A DNA stretch of 64,000 nt from Oegoconia quadripuncta (taxonomy: Eukaryota; Arthropoda; Insecta; Lepidoptera; Autostichidae), in contig OX438743.1 in assembly GCA_949316235.1 (NCBI GenBank), forward strand, positions 43,555,440-43,619,439. The letters run 5' to 3'. Below, piece by piece: positions 54,501-61,973 of the stretch. Every line of letters starts with the position of its first letter. The stretch's first letter is position 1. The notes beneath the pieces were generated by a model, which worked only from the letters and a program-made list of their open reading frames with translations, did not search any database and was not told the origin of the DNA. The translations under genes were made by a program, and so were the position numbers.

Positions 54501-54645
54501 GGCGATAACCTCATTCTGCGACCTGGTGATGGCGCAGAAGGAGGAAGCGGAGCGGGGACGGGAGGACGATGGCCTCTCGGACCCAATCCGCAGGCGCCGC
54601 ATGGGCCGCAGGCGCGCCGCTCATGAGCGGCAGCTGCCGCCCTAG
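51502..54645 (+). CDS. Element C' ORF2: APE endonuclease plus reverse transcriptase
   Basis: 1047 aa, same sequence as the ORF2 at 45635-48778: endonuclease, RT with CYADDTLIV and C-terminal CCHC. Frame intact. Two unbroken copies in a row make recent activity likely. Confidence 0.94.
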   Translation: MDNRRPHLFLQGNLNHSAGAQDLLLQTMAEWQSDVAVVAEPYYVPARSNWVGDVQGSVAIICACGAGSSPLSVKERGNGFVGANWGEYTVFGVYFSPNKPLYEFEVFLGELEAAVRRAAPRPIIVAGDFNAKSVAWGSPATDVRGDLVEEWALAVGLGLLNRGTTNTCVRQQGGSIVDLSFASPAVARSISDWRVVEEVETLSDHLYIRFSVSPSAPNSPVVSRAPAFPRWALTKLDTELLEEAAIVEAWGSLPAPMATTEDEALYFREAMTRICDAAMPRVRLRPPKRAVYWWSEEIADLRRGCFAARRAYVRQRRRRVRNEEEEERLRLAYKEAKKTLQVAICRAKTSAREEMLEGLDRDPWGRPYLAARGKIRGQGPPVVETLQPQRLVEVVAALFPHGDSDVALPPIRVDPLEEVPPVTEGELGAALLRLRGRKTAPGPDGIPGRALVLALDPLESRFRDLFSACLERRQFPSCWKEGRLVLLRKDGRPEESPSAYRPIVLLDEAGKLLERVVAGRIMRHLVREGPDLSDAQYGFRPERSTIDAIQMVKTHTEEQVARGRVALAVSLDIANAFNTLPFACIVEGLRHHRVPNYLIGVVATYLGGRSVVCVGRDGIMLRRETRCGVPQGSVLGPLLWNVGYDRVLRGSLLRGLLMACYADDTLIVAHGESFEEAMRLARVGAEEIVGRIEGLGLKVALEKTEAMFFHGPRRRPPAGATLRICHAGVQIGYFLKYLGLILDGRWRFVEHFRRLVPRLVATAAALGHLLPNSGGPSMSCRRLYMGVVRSMALYGAPVWAQALSGPSRALLRRPQRAMALRAIRGYRTVGFEAACLLARSPPWDLEAKVLAEVYHRTAEAKAEGSSPPPELIERWRRQARVILLRTWRDQLSAPNAGRRTIEAVRPAMDKWVGSKGVLSYRTVQVLTGHGCFGRYLHRVARREPTTMCHECGALDDTADHTVQVCSAFSAPRAELVAVVGPDLSLPALVGAMTASQVGWRAITSFCDLVMAQKEEAERGREDDGLSDPIRRRRMGRRRAAHERQLPP

Positions 54646-54843
54646 TGGGGGGGCTCCGGGTGGCAGGCATGGGGTGCCAGCTACCCACGGAGGAGCCCCC
54701 GCGATTGCCTTTCTATCAGGCGTATTCCGGGGAGCACAACGCTCCCTGCGGCGTGTCCCAAGGGACTTTCGCTGCCGAGTCACAGTAGCCATGCAGAGGT
54801 GGATCCTGTGGCCCGGTAATCAAGCGATGTTGGCGTAAAGCCC

Positions 54844-54955
54844 GGGGGGGTTTTAGTGGGTAGGCCCGCTCCTATCATTGGAGCGGGGAGCCCCACATAT
54901 CCCCGCCGCTGACCCCATTGGCGGCGGGTTGAATGCGTAACAGCATTTCCCCCCC
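54844..54955 (+). promoter_or_regulatory. 3' UTR multi-helix fold of element C'
   Basis: Same as 48977-49088: GGGGGGG/CCCCCCC outer helix, GTGGG/CCCAC, the GCCGCC-type long stem and AATGC/GCATT. Confidence 0.8.
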
Positions 54956-54956
54956 G

Positions 54957-54993
<37 letters not shown>

Positions 54994-54995
<2 letters not shown>

Positions 54996-55012
54996 TTAGG
55001 TTAGGTTAGGTT
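54994..55012 (+). repeat. (GGTTA)n telomere repeat between C' and D
   Basis: Three GGTTA units plus GGTT. Confidence 0.97.
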
Positions 55013-55850
55013 GGGGTTCGGGGGACCGAGGGAAGGAGTCCGCCGTCTTTACGCGGGGGTCGTGCGTTCCATTGCCCTCTATGGTGCACCCGTATGGTCC
55101 GACCGACTATCCGGCGCCCGACGCCGTGCGGCTAAACTGAATGCCGCGCAGCGTCAGATCTGCATTAGGGTGGCACGAGGATACCGTACTATCTCGTACG
55201 AGGCGGCCACTATTCTGGCGCGATTTCCGCCATTAGATATATTGGCGGACATGGATGCGAGGGTCTATACCCGTATTCGCGTCCTCCGTCGACGGGCAGG
55301 GATCATCCCTCAGCGGGCGGTCATAGAATTGAGGCGAAGAGCACGACAACGGGCATTTAACCAATGGCGTGAGCGGCTACACGAGCCGCGGAACGCGCGA
55401 CAGCGCATAGTCCGGGCCATATTGCCAAGCTTCCAGGCTTGGATGAGCCGTGAGGAAGGCAGCGTCACTTACCGAGTTACTCAGGTGCTCACCGGGCATG
55501 GTTGCTTCGGTGAGTACCTGAACAGGATCGGACGGGAAGTGATAGCGAAGTGCCACCATTGTGGAGCTGACCAAGATTCCGCGCAGCACACTCTGGAGAC
55601 GTGCCCGGCGTGGCACTCCGAGCGGCGGATCTTGGTCCAACAAACCGGAGAAGATCTCTCCCCACCGGCCCTAGTAGCGGCAATGTTGGGGAGCCGGGCG
55701 GCGTGGGATGCAGCGATCGTCTTCTGCGAGACTGTAATGCTGCAGAAGGAGACCGCAGAGCGCGAGCGCGAGCGGGCAGATCCCGCCCGAAGAAGACGGC
55801 AAAGGGGAGGTGGCGACGGCCGCCAGGGGTTGCCAGCCCCAGCCCCATAA
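55013..55850 (+). pseudogene. Element D ORF2, C-terminal part only
   Basis: About 278 aa, open from the truncation point without a start codon of its own. Contains the thumb segment RRLYAGVVRSIALYGAPVW, ARGYRTISYEAATILARFPP, TQVLTGHGCFGEYLNRIGRE and the C-terminal knuckle CHHCGADQDSAQHTLETCPAW. Endonuclease and RT catalytic parts are missing because the copy is 5'-truncated. The remaining frame has no stop. Confidence 0.85.
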
Positions 55851-56331
55851 CATTTATCGCCCTGTAACCCCGGGCATAGAATAGGGGTACGGTATTCCCT
55901 GCCTGTCGTAGGAGGCGACTAAAAGGGAACACCGGGGTGGATTTCTCCCCACCGGCCCCAGTAGTGGCGAAGTTGGGGAGCAGCTCGGCGGGGACCACGA
56001 GTGGTCCGAATCCGCCTGAAGACGGAGACGCCGGGGGGACAAACCTCGATGCGTCACGACAACGCCCCTGTGCAGGGGTGCCCAGGGTCGCGGGACGGTC
56101 AGAGTGAGGGCTCTGGCCGTCCTTTCTCACCAGTGGTGGCGGCTCCATGGATGGCAGCGGTGGTACGACGTGGTCTCGTCCCGCTGCGGCCGATTTCGGC
56201 GAGTTTATTTTGTTTTCGGCTTGGCTATTTAGCCGGCCCGACGAGGAGGGCTTCAGCGAAGCGCTAGGGGAGCACCGGTAGTGGTCCAATGAGTGCCCGG
56301 TGTTCTCCAACAGGCGCTGAGGAGGACCACC

Positions 56332-56413
56332 GGGGGGGTTTTAGTGGGTGGAAATCCCACATAACCCAGGCTCTCCCTCAGGAGTCTGGGTATCTTTTAA
56401 AGATTTCCCCCCC
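56332..56413 (+). promoter_or_regulatory. 3' UTR multi-helix fold of element D (short form)
   Basis: GGGGGGG (56332-56338)/CCCCCCC (56407-56413) outer helix; GTGGG/CCCAC closing a plain loop, without the inner hairpin of the others; ACCCAG/CTGGGT with CTCC/GGAG; last stem ATCTT/AAGAT. Unpaired TTTTAGT and ACATA kept. Confidence 0.75.
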
Positions 56414-56418
56414 GTCAA

Positions 56419-56458
<40 letters not shown>

Positions 56459-56904
56459 TTAGGTTGGGGTGCGATGTCAGACAACCTCCTCGTGTGCTCG
56501 GTGGTTACTTGTCCTCCTGGATACGTCTGGGGGGAACGGTAGCTGCTGGGCCGGTGCACCCTGGGCATCGGTCAACAACTTCCCTTTTAAGGGTTCTTGT
56601 TGGCCGATGGCGAATAGTCTGACACCGGGGGGCTCCTCCGCGTGTCCCTCTGGTTTAGCAGAGGGCACTGCGGATGGAGCAGGAGACGCTCCCCTCCTAG
56701 CGGGGGAGTAAGGGTGGGCTCGGTGTGCACTCGCACTGCCGCCGAGCAGGCCTGGGGAGGAGGTTAGGGGGAACCTCCTACCCCTTGCCACCGCCGGGCT
56801 CGTAATCCGGGACCGCGGCTTTCAGCTGCAGTCCGGGACCGAGGGTCTTGGCCTAACCGCCCGGACCGCGAGGAAGGAAAACCTCTATAAAAAACCAGCC
56901 CAAG

Positions 56905-56990
56905 TCTCGGCTCCGAGGTCCGCCTCGGCGCCGAGATGCCCTCGTCGTCCCACTCCCGAAAATTCGTTTTCGGGAGTGGAACGGCGAGGG
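56905..56990 (+). promoter_or_regulatory. Twin hairpins in the 5' part of element E
   Basis: Hairpin 1 (56905-56936) pairs TCTCGGC/GCCGAGA and CCGAGG/CCTCGG; hairpin 2 (56939-56990) has a 24-bp stem with one mismatch and one G-U pair, loop TTCG. They occupy the place of the A hairpins (33975-34046), with compensating changes. Confidence 0.75.
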
Positions 56991-57758
56991 ACGGTGGAGG
57001 GCGAAGTCCACCGCAGCGGGCTGCGGCGAGGAAGCGGCGCTCCCTGAGGAATGCCCATATGTCCATATGGGCAGGGGACGCCGCGGAATCGTCTGCAGCA
57101 CGTGGGCGACCTCTCCTCTACGACTGCAGCTAAGGCTGCGGCCGTCGACGAGAGGTCGTGGGAAGCGGCCCCCCCCCCCTCTGTTCGGGGGGGGGGGGGG
57201 GGGGGGGAACGGCGGGAGGTTTGGAGGGGCGGTGTCCCTTATCGCCGCCTTTCCGGGCGTCCCGCTGTTGCAAGCCGCTATGGTAGGGGACGACCTCTCT
57301 GTTGACAGGTCGTAGCCGTGCGGGACGGCCACTCTTTGCTGCCCGCAGCTAGCTTGTCATCCGAGCTGCGGGCACCAAGGAGAGGCCGTGGAAAGCGGTC
57401 CTCTCTCTCTGCGAGAGATTACTACCTCGCAGAGCGAGGGGAGACACAGCCGCACGGGGGGCACGGAGGAGAGCTTATCTTCAATGATAGGCAATCCTCT
57501 GCCCCCCCTACCCTGCGGGGCCGTGGGTGGCGATCCGGGGGGATCACCGCCCACACATAGGCCCCGCGAGAAGGCGCGCGCGGTGTTTTCCGCGCGCCTT
57601 CTAGAGGTGGCTGGACCAGGCGATTCCTCCCTGCTCCAGCCCAGAGGTGGGCCTGCCGCCGTTTGTCCTGGCGGCGGGCACCGCGCTGGCGTGGCTGCGG
57701 ACGAATACCAGATGGTACCCGCGGCCACGCCGTCAACGGCGCGCGCGAGGGAACACCC

Positions 57759-57857
57759 AGGAGTTTTTAGTCGGTAGGCCGGCACCTTCAGTGCCGGAGT
57801 CCGACATAATCCGCCCCCCTCCCCCGAGGAGGGCGGATAAGCATGAGCGTTTCTCCT
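57759..57857 (+). promoter_or_regulatory. 3' UTR multi-helix fold of element E
   Basis: AGGAG/CTCCT, GTCGG/CCGAC around CCGGCAC/GTGCCGG, ATCCGCCCCCCT/AGGAGGGCGGAT, unpaired TTTTTAGT and ACATA. Relative to A, the inner hairpin gains a C-G pair and the long stem keeps pairing. Confidence 0.75.
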
Positions 57858-57881
57858 GGCTAAAAAAAAAAAAAAAAAAAA

Positions 57882-57900
57882 GGTTAGGTTAGGTTAGGTT

Positions 57901-57905
<5 letters not shown>
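57882..57905 (+). repeat. (GGTTA)n telomere repeat between E and F
   Basis: Four GGTTA units plus GGTT, then directly the poly(T), i.e. the poly(A) tail of element F on the other strand. Confidence 0.95.
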
Positions 57906-57950
<45 letters not shown>

Positions 57951-58291
57951 ACTATGTACCTCCAATGTTTGTATATTTTGGAGCCTGTTCTGACCTAATC
58001 TTCTCTTTCATACCAGTTCTCGCTTTTATGCCTCTCGCACTTTCATTCTACATACTGTATCTTTCTAGCATTCATCTCTTTCTTACTTTCACAGGTGGGT
58101 CTCCTGTCTATATTGCTCTAGTCTGCGCTAGCTATATTTATTTCTTCCTATTTCATACTGCTATTTCTTATCTGTTTCTTTTAATAAAACACAAACTCAT
58201 TTTTATTCATTTTCCTTTTACATTTTCTTATTATTACTAATTTTTATAATGATCTATTATAATTTACAAATTATAGTGACATTATATTTAC

Positions 58292-61200
58292 TTATACTAC
58301 TATCTTATTTCTAGCTATAACTTTACTGGCTATATTTGTACAATATTCTAGGAGTTTTTCTCTATTATTACTATTAATTATATTTGACAGATTTTCAGCG
58401 TCCAGTCTACACTCCAGTTCCTGTTCCAGGTTGAAGCGCTGTAAGCTGTACACAGGGCAGTCCAACAGTATGTGTGGTACTGTCTCCGCGACGTCGGGGT
58501 CGCAGATGCACGATGGGCTCTCCTTACACTTGAAACGATTTAAGTATGCGGAGAACCCACCATGCCCCGTCAGTATTTGCGTCGTCAAGCTTGTAGCCTC
58601 GAATTTCTTGATGATTCTGTACGCCGTCACCGCATTTGGGAAGAACATTTTCGTAATAGAGGCCGTTTCTCCGGCCTCATATCTCCGGTTCCATTCGTCA
58701 AGAGAGTCCTCTCGGATTTTCCTCTTGACGAATGAAACCGGGCAGAGGTCGTAGTCTGGTCTCTTCTTCAGCTTCAGTGCTGCTTCTTTTGCTAGACCGT
58801 CAGCCCTCTCGTTCCCCTCCAGACCCGCGTGAGCTTTGATCCAGAACAAATGTACAATTTTGTTCTGTTGTGAGATGGATGCTATATTTTCTCTTGTTTC
58901 TACGGCTAGGGGGTGGAGGCGATCGAGATTGCCGACGGTCTGCAACGCCGCTGTGGAATCGCTGTATATTGCAAACGTACTTGCTCTGTGTTTTACTATT
59001 TCTCTAGTCGCTTTGCATATGGCCAGGAGCTCCGCCTGGTAGACGGTGCAATAGGATGGCAAGCTAAGCTTGATGGCCTTGGTTTCGGTTCCGCTAATCC
59101 ACATGGATATAGCGGCCCCAACCCTGCCATCAATCTTACTACCATCTGTAAAGATTTGTACATCATAGTCACTGTTTGTATCTACTTCTTCTTGTGTCTC
59201 CAGGCATCTGAACTCCGGACTAATGCTCTTCGCGGGGTGAGGGTTGCACATCGCAGATGCCATCCGCTCGACCTCCCCCCCTCCCAGTTCCTGTCGGGGG
59301 ACGCCCCTCCTGGTTTCGTATAGCGAGGCCATCTCGCGTATACGGAGGTCCAGGGGGAGTACCCCAGCCAGGACCAGTGCTGAGTTGAGAGAGACCGTGC
59401 GGTAGGCCCTACACATTTTTTGAGCAAAGCTTCGTTGAATGGCGTTTAGGCGTTTTCTGACACCAAGTTTATGTGCGGCAGGTGCCCAAGCTCCGGCGGC
59501 GTACAGAATCACCGGCTCCACCGTGGCCACGTAGATTATACGCACCACCTCCGGGTGCAGTCCCCAGTTAACTTTAGCCGCTCTTGTCAACTGTTTGTGT
59601 ATGTTAATTGCCTTTTTGCACACATTGTCGACATGAGAATTGAAGGTCAGTCCGTCATCTATTGTAAGGCCCAATATTTTTATTTCCTTCACGATTTCTA
59701 TGTCAGTCCCTCCCATTTTCAGGCGTGGTATGTCGTACTTTAATTTGCGTGTTACAACCATGGCATTGGTTTTGTGCGGCGCAAACCTTAGTTTATTTGC
59801 GACCCCCCACGCCTGGATTCGTTCGAGGGTGGCATTTGCGCGTCTTTCTATCTCCAGAGCCGTATTGCCGTCAAACACCAGCACGACGTCGTCCGCGAAT
59901 GCCTGGCAGTAATCGCCCCAGTTTTCCAAGTCCCTCAGGAGTGGGTCCAACAAGATGTTCCACAGGATTGGTCCTCCGATGGATCCCTGGACACAACCTT
60001 TACTGGTGGCCTTGGAAAATTCTTCACCTGCGTAGCGCACTCTCACTCTCCTGTCATTGAGGTAGCTGTCGATGGTCCTTCTCAGATTAATCGGGCATCC
60101 TTCATCCGCCAATCGGATTCTGATGGCTGGCCACCAAGCGCTGTCGAAGGCTCCCTCTATATCCAGCGAAACTACTGTAATAATTTTCTTTTCGGTTAGT
60201 TTTCTCCGTAGGTGCTGCATTAGGGTATAGAGGGAGTCCTCGGTGCTCCTCTGGGGCATGAACCCGTATTGGCGGGCGCTAAGATTTGGTATGATATGGT
60301 GTTTCAGCCTAGCTACTATCATCTTTTCAAAGATCTTTCCCATAACCGGCAGTAGGCCTATTGGTCTGTAAGATTTGGGTAGAGTATATGTCTCTTTAGC
60401 TGGTTTTCGTAGGACCACGACAGCAGCCTCTTTCCACGCTGTAGGGAAGTGATACAGAGTCAAGCATTTGTTGAAGATTTCAAGAAACAGCTTGGAATCA
60501 TTTTTAATTGCTTCTGCGCATATATCCGCCGTGAAGCCATCTATCCCTGGGGCCTTCTTTGGGTTGAAGGCGTTTGTTGCTCTTATGAGCTCACTCTCTG
60601 TGAAGGGTGGGTCGTGTATTTCTTCTTGATCGCCTGCGTTCACGATGTCCGCTCTTCTTCTGATCGCTTGGTGATCTGGATTATCTTCTTCCAACCGATC
60701 TTCGGGGTAGAAGGTCTCCGCCAGAAACCTAGCCGATTCTTTGGCGTCCAGGGTTTTGCCATATTTTTCTAATGGGAGGTCCTCTTCTCTCTTTATCGTT
60801 CTTCCTATCACCCTGTAGATACCATCCCATACACTTTCTCTGTCCTGTTTCTGGCAAAACTCTTTCCAACTATCGACTTGGGCCTTTTTTATTGCTAATT
60901 CATATTCTCCTTTCTTTTTCAGGTATTCGTCCACGACTATTTTCCTTCGGATTTGTGCAGCGCATCTGATTCTTCGTCGTCTGGTGGTGACTTCCCTCTT
61001 CATCTTCGCGAGCCGTTCGGACCACCATGGATTGGTAAGTACTTCCTGATTTTTCTTTTTTGGTATGGTATTCTTACAAACGTCAGTTATTATTTCTGTG
61101 AGTTTAGTTATTGTACTTTCTAGTTGTTCTATTGTATGTGTGTTTTGTATTGTTTCATGTGTCATATTATGTTCTACTTTCAGTTCATTTAGTTTTTCAT

Positions 61201-61972
61201 GGAATTGGGTCCAATTGGCTTTTTTAGTGTTATATTGCCTAGTTGTTCTGGAAATATTGGTCCCTTTGGATTTCTCAAGTCGAATTTTGAAAATTATTCC
61301 ATTGTGGTCCGAGCTCGTTAGATTTTCACTTACATTCCAGTCCTCCACCAGACCGAGAACGCCAGACGTGCAAGCTGTGATGTCTACGAAGCTGTGGTAT
61401 CTTTGTTCGCCTCTAATCGTATCAAAAGTCGGGATTTCGCCAGTATTCAGTACATGCATACCCATTTCGTCTAGTGCTCTCATCATCTCTTCTCCCCTCC
61501 GATCGATTTTCTCTCCGCCCCACCAAATGTTCTTAGCGTTGGCATCCCCTCCTATGATTATGTTTTCTGATTCAAGCGAACCTACAATTGTCCTCATTTG
61601 TTCGAGGTAAGGACCAATGGGCTGATCAGGTTCAAAGTAATAGGATATGAGCACGATCCTCCAGATACTGGTTCGGAGTCCCACCACAACGATGTTATTT
61701 GTGGATAGTTTTGGGAACTGTTCTATATCTATCTCCGGGTCAAAGATGGCTATTGCGGCCTTAGTAGTCCCATCACCTATTTCAATATTCTGGAAGACCC
61801 GCACACCCCTTCGGCTCCTCATTCTTCGAAACCCGCCCACATATGGTTCCTGCAATAGTGCTGCGGCTATTTTAAGTTTTCCTGCCTCTATTATTAGTTC
61901 TTCAGTCGCTATTTTCTTTCTTTGCAGGTTCGCTTGGATCATACGGTACGAGTGGTGTGTGCCTGCGATCAC
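58292..61972 (-). CDS. Element F ORF2: endonuclease, reverse transcriptase, RNase H
   Basis: 1226 aa counted from the GTG one base after the ORF1 stop (TAAAGTG); the first ATG is at 61942 (MIQANLQRKKIATEELIIEA), giving 1216 aa. Endonuclease: LLQEPYVGG near 40, IIGGDANAKNIWWGG near 143, SDHNGIIF near 223. RT: PGIDGFTADICAEAI, YRPIGLLPVMGKIFEKMIVA, SARQYGFMPQRSTEDS, SLDIEGAFDSAWWPAIRIRL, GCVQGSIGGPILWNILLDPL and FADDVVLVF near 692. RNase H at about 935-1070: FTDGSKIDGRVGAAI, YQAELLAICKATREI, YSDSTAALQ and WIKAHAGLEGNERADGLAKE with all four acidic residues. C-terminal knuckle CICDPDVAETVPHILLDCP near 1155. The frame is intact. R1 clade; TRAS by orientation, which remains an inference. Confidence 0.9.
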   Translation of the reverse strand: MIAGTHHSYRMIQANLQRKKIATEELIIEAGKLKIAAALLQEPYVGGFRRMRSRRGVRVFQNIEIGDGTTKAAIAIFDPEIDIEQFPKLSTNNIVVVGLRTSIWRIVLISYYFEPDQPIGPYLEQMRTIVGSLESENIIIGGDANAKNIWWGGEKIDRRGEEMMRALDEMGMHVLNTGEIPTFDTIRGEQRYHSFVDITACTSGVLGLVEDWNVSENLTSSDHNGIIFKIRLEKSKGTNISRTTRQYNTKKANWTQFHEKLNELKVEHNMTHETIQNTHTIEQLESTITKLTEIITDVCKNTIPKKKNQEVLTNPWWSERLAKMKREVTTRRRRIRCAAQIRRKIVVDEYLKKKGEYELAIKKAQVDSWKEFCQKQDRESVWDGIYRVIGRTIKREEDLPLEKYGKTLDAKESARFLAETFYPEDRLEEDNPDHQAIRRRADIVNAGDQEEIHDPPFTESELIRATNAFNPKKAPGIDGFTADICAEAIKNDSKLFLEIFNKCLTLYHFPTAWKEAAVVVLRKPAKETYTLPKSYRPIGLLPVMGKIFEKMIVARLKHHIIPNLSARQYGFMPQRSTEDSLYTLMQHLRRKLTEKKIITVVSLDIEGAFDSAWWPAIRIRLADEGCPINLRRTIDSYLNDRRVRVRYAGEEFSKATSKGCVQGSIGGPILWNILLDPLLRDLENWGDYCQAFADDVVLVFDGNTALEIERRANATLERIQAWGVANKLRFAPHKTNAMVVTRKLKYDIPRLKMGGTDIEIVKEIKILGLTIDDGLTFNSHVDNVCKKAINIHKQLTRAAKVNWGLHPEVVRIIYVATVEPVILYAAGAWAPAAHKLGVRKRLNAIQRSFAQKMCRAYRTVSLNSALVLAGVLPLDLRIREMASLYETRRGVPRQELGGGEVERMASAMCNPHPAKSISPEFRCLETQEEVDTNSDYDVQIFTDGSKIDGRVGAAISMWISGTETKAIKLSLPSYCTVYQAELLAICKATREIVKHRASTFAIYSDSTAALQTVGNLDRLHPLAVETRENIASISQQNKIVHLFWIKAHAGLEGNERADGLAKEAALKLKKRPDYDLCPVSFVKRKIREDSLDEWNRRYEAGETASITKMFFPNAVTAYRIIKKFEATSLTTQILTGHGGFSAYLNRFKCKESPSCICDPDVAETVPHILLDCPVYSLQRFNLEQELECRLDAENLSNIINSNNREKLLEYCTNIASKVIARNKIVV

Positions 61973-61973
61973 T

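Larger units (their letters stand above)
49157..54993 (+). mobile_element. Element C': complete SART-like LINE, second copy
   Basis: Same order and length as C with a constant offset of 5867 bp over at least 5.8 kb, so there is no indel; both proteins are the same in sequence. Differs from C in poly(A) length (37 against 28) and in the flanking GGTTA arrays. Confidence 0.95.
55013..56456 (+). mobile_element. Element D: 5'-truncated SART-like LINE
   Basis: Starts after ...GGTT inside ORF2 (after the RT core) and ends in 37 A. Its protein differs from those of A and C, so it is a further family. The 3' UTR (55850-56419) contains a second, degenerate copy of an ORF2-end segment (CTCCCCACCGGCCC at about 55661 and again at 55948). 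Confidence 0.85.
56466..57881 (+). mobile_element. Element E: non-autonomous, UTR-only relative of element A
   Basis: 1.4 kb, starting GGGGTGCGATG after GGTT and ending in 20 A. The first 540 bp match the 5' UTR of A (CTCCTCGTGTGCTCGGTGGT, GTGCACCCTGGGCATCGGTC), including both hairpins, but the ORF1 start is gone. The last 340 bp match the 3' UTR of A. Between them are about three degenerate pieces of the ORF2 end (GACGAGAGGTCGTGGGAAGC at about 57147; ACGACCTCTCTGTTGACAGG at 57290; GGCCGTGGAAAGCGGTCCTC at 57383) and a long G run. No open gag or pol. Confidence 0.85.
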
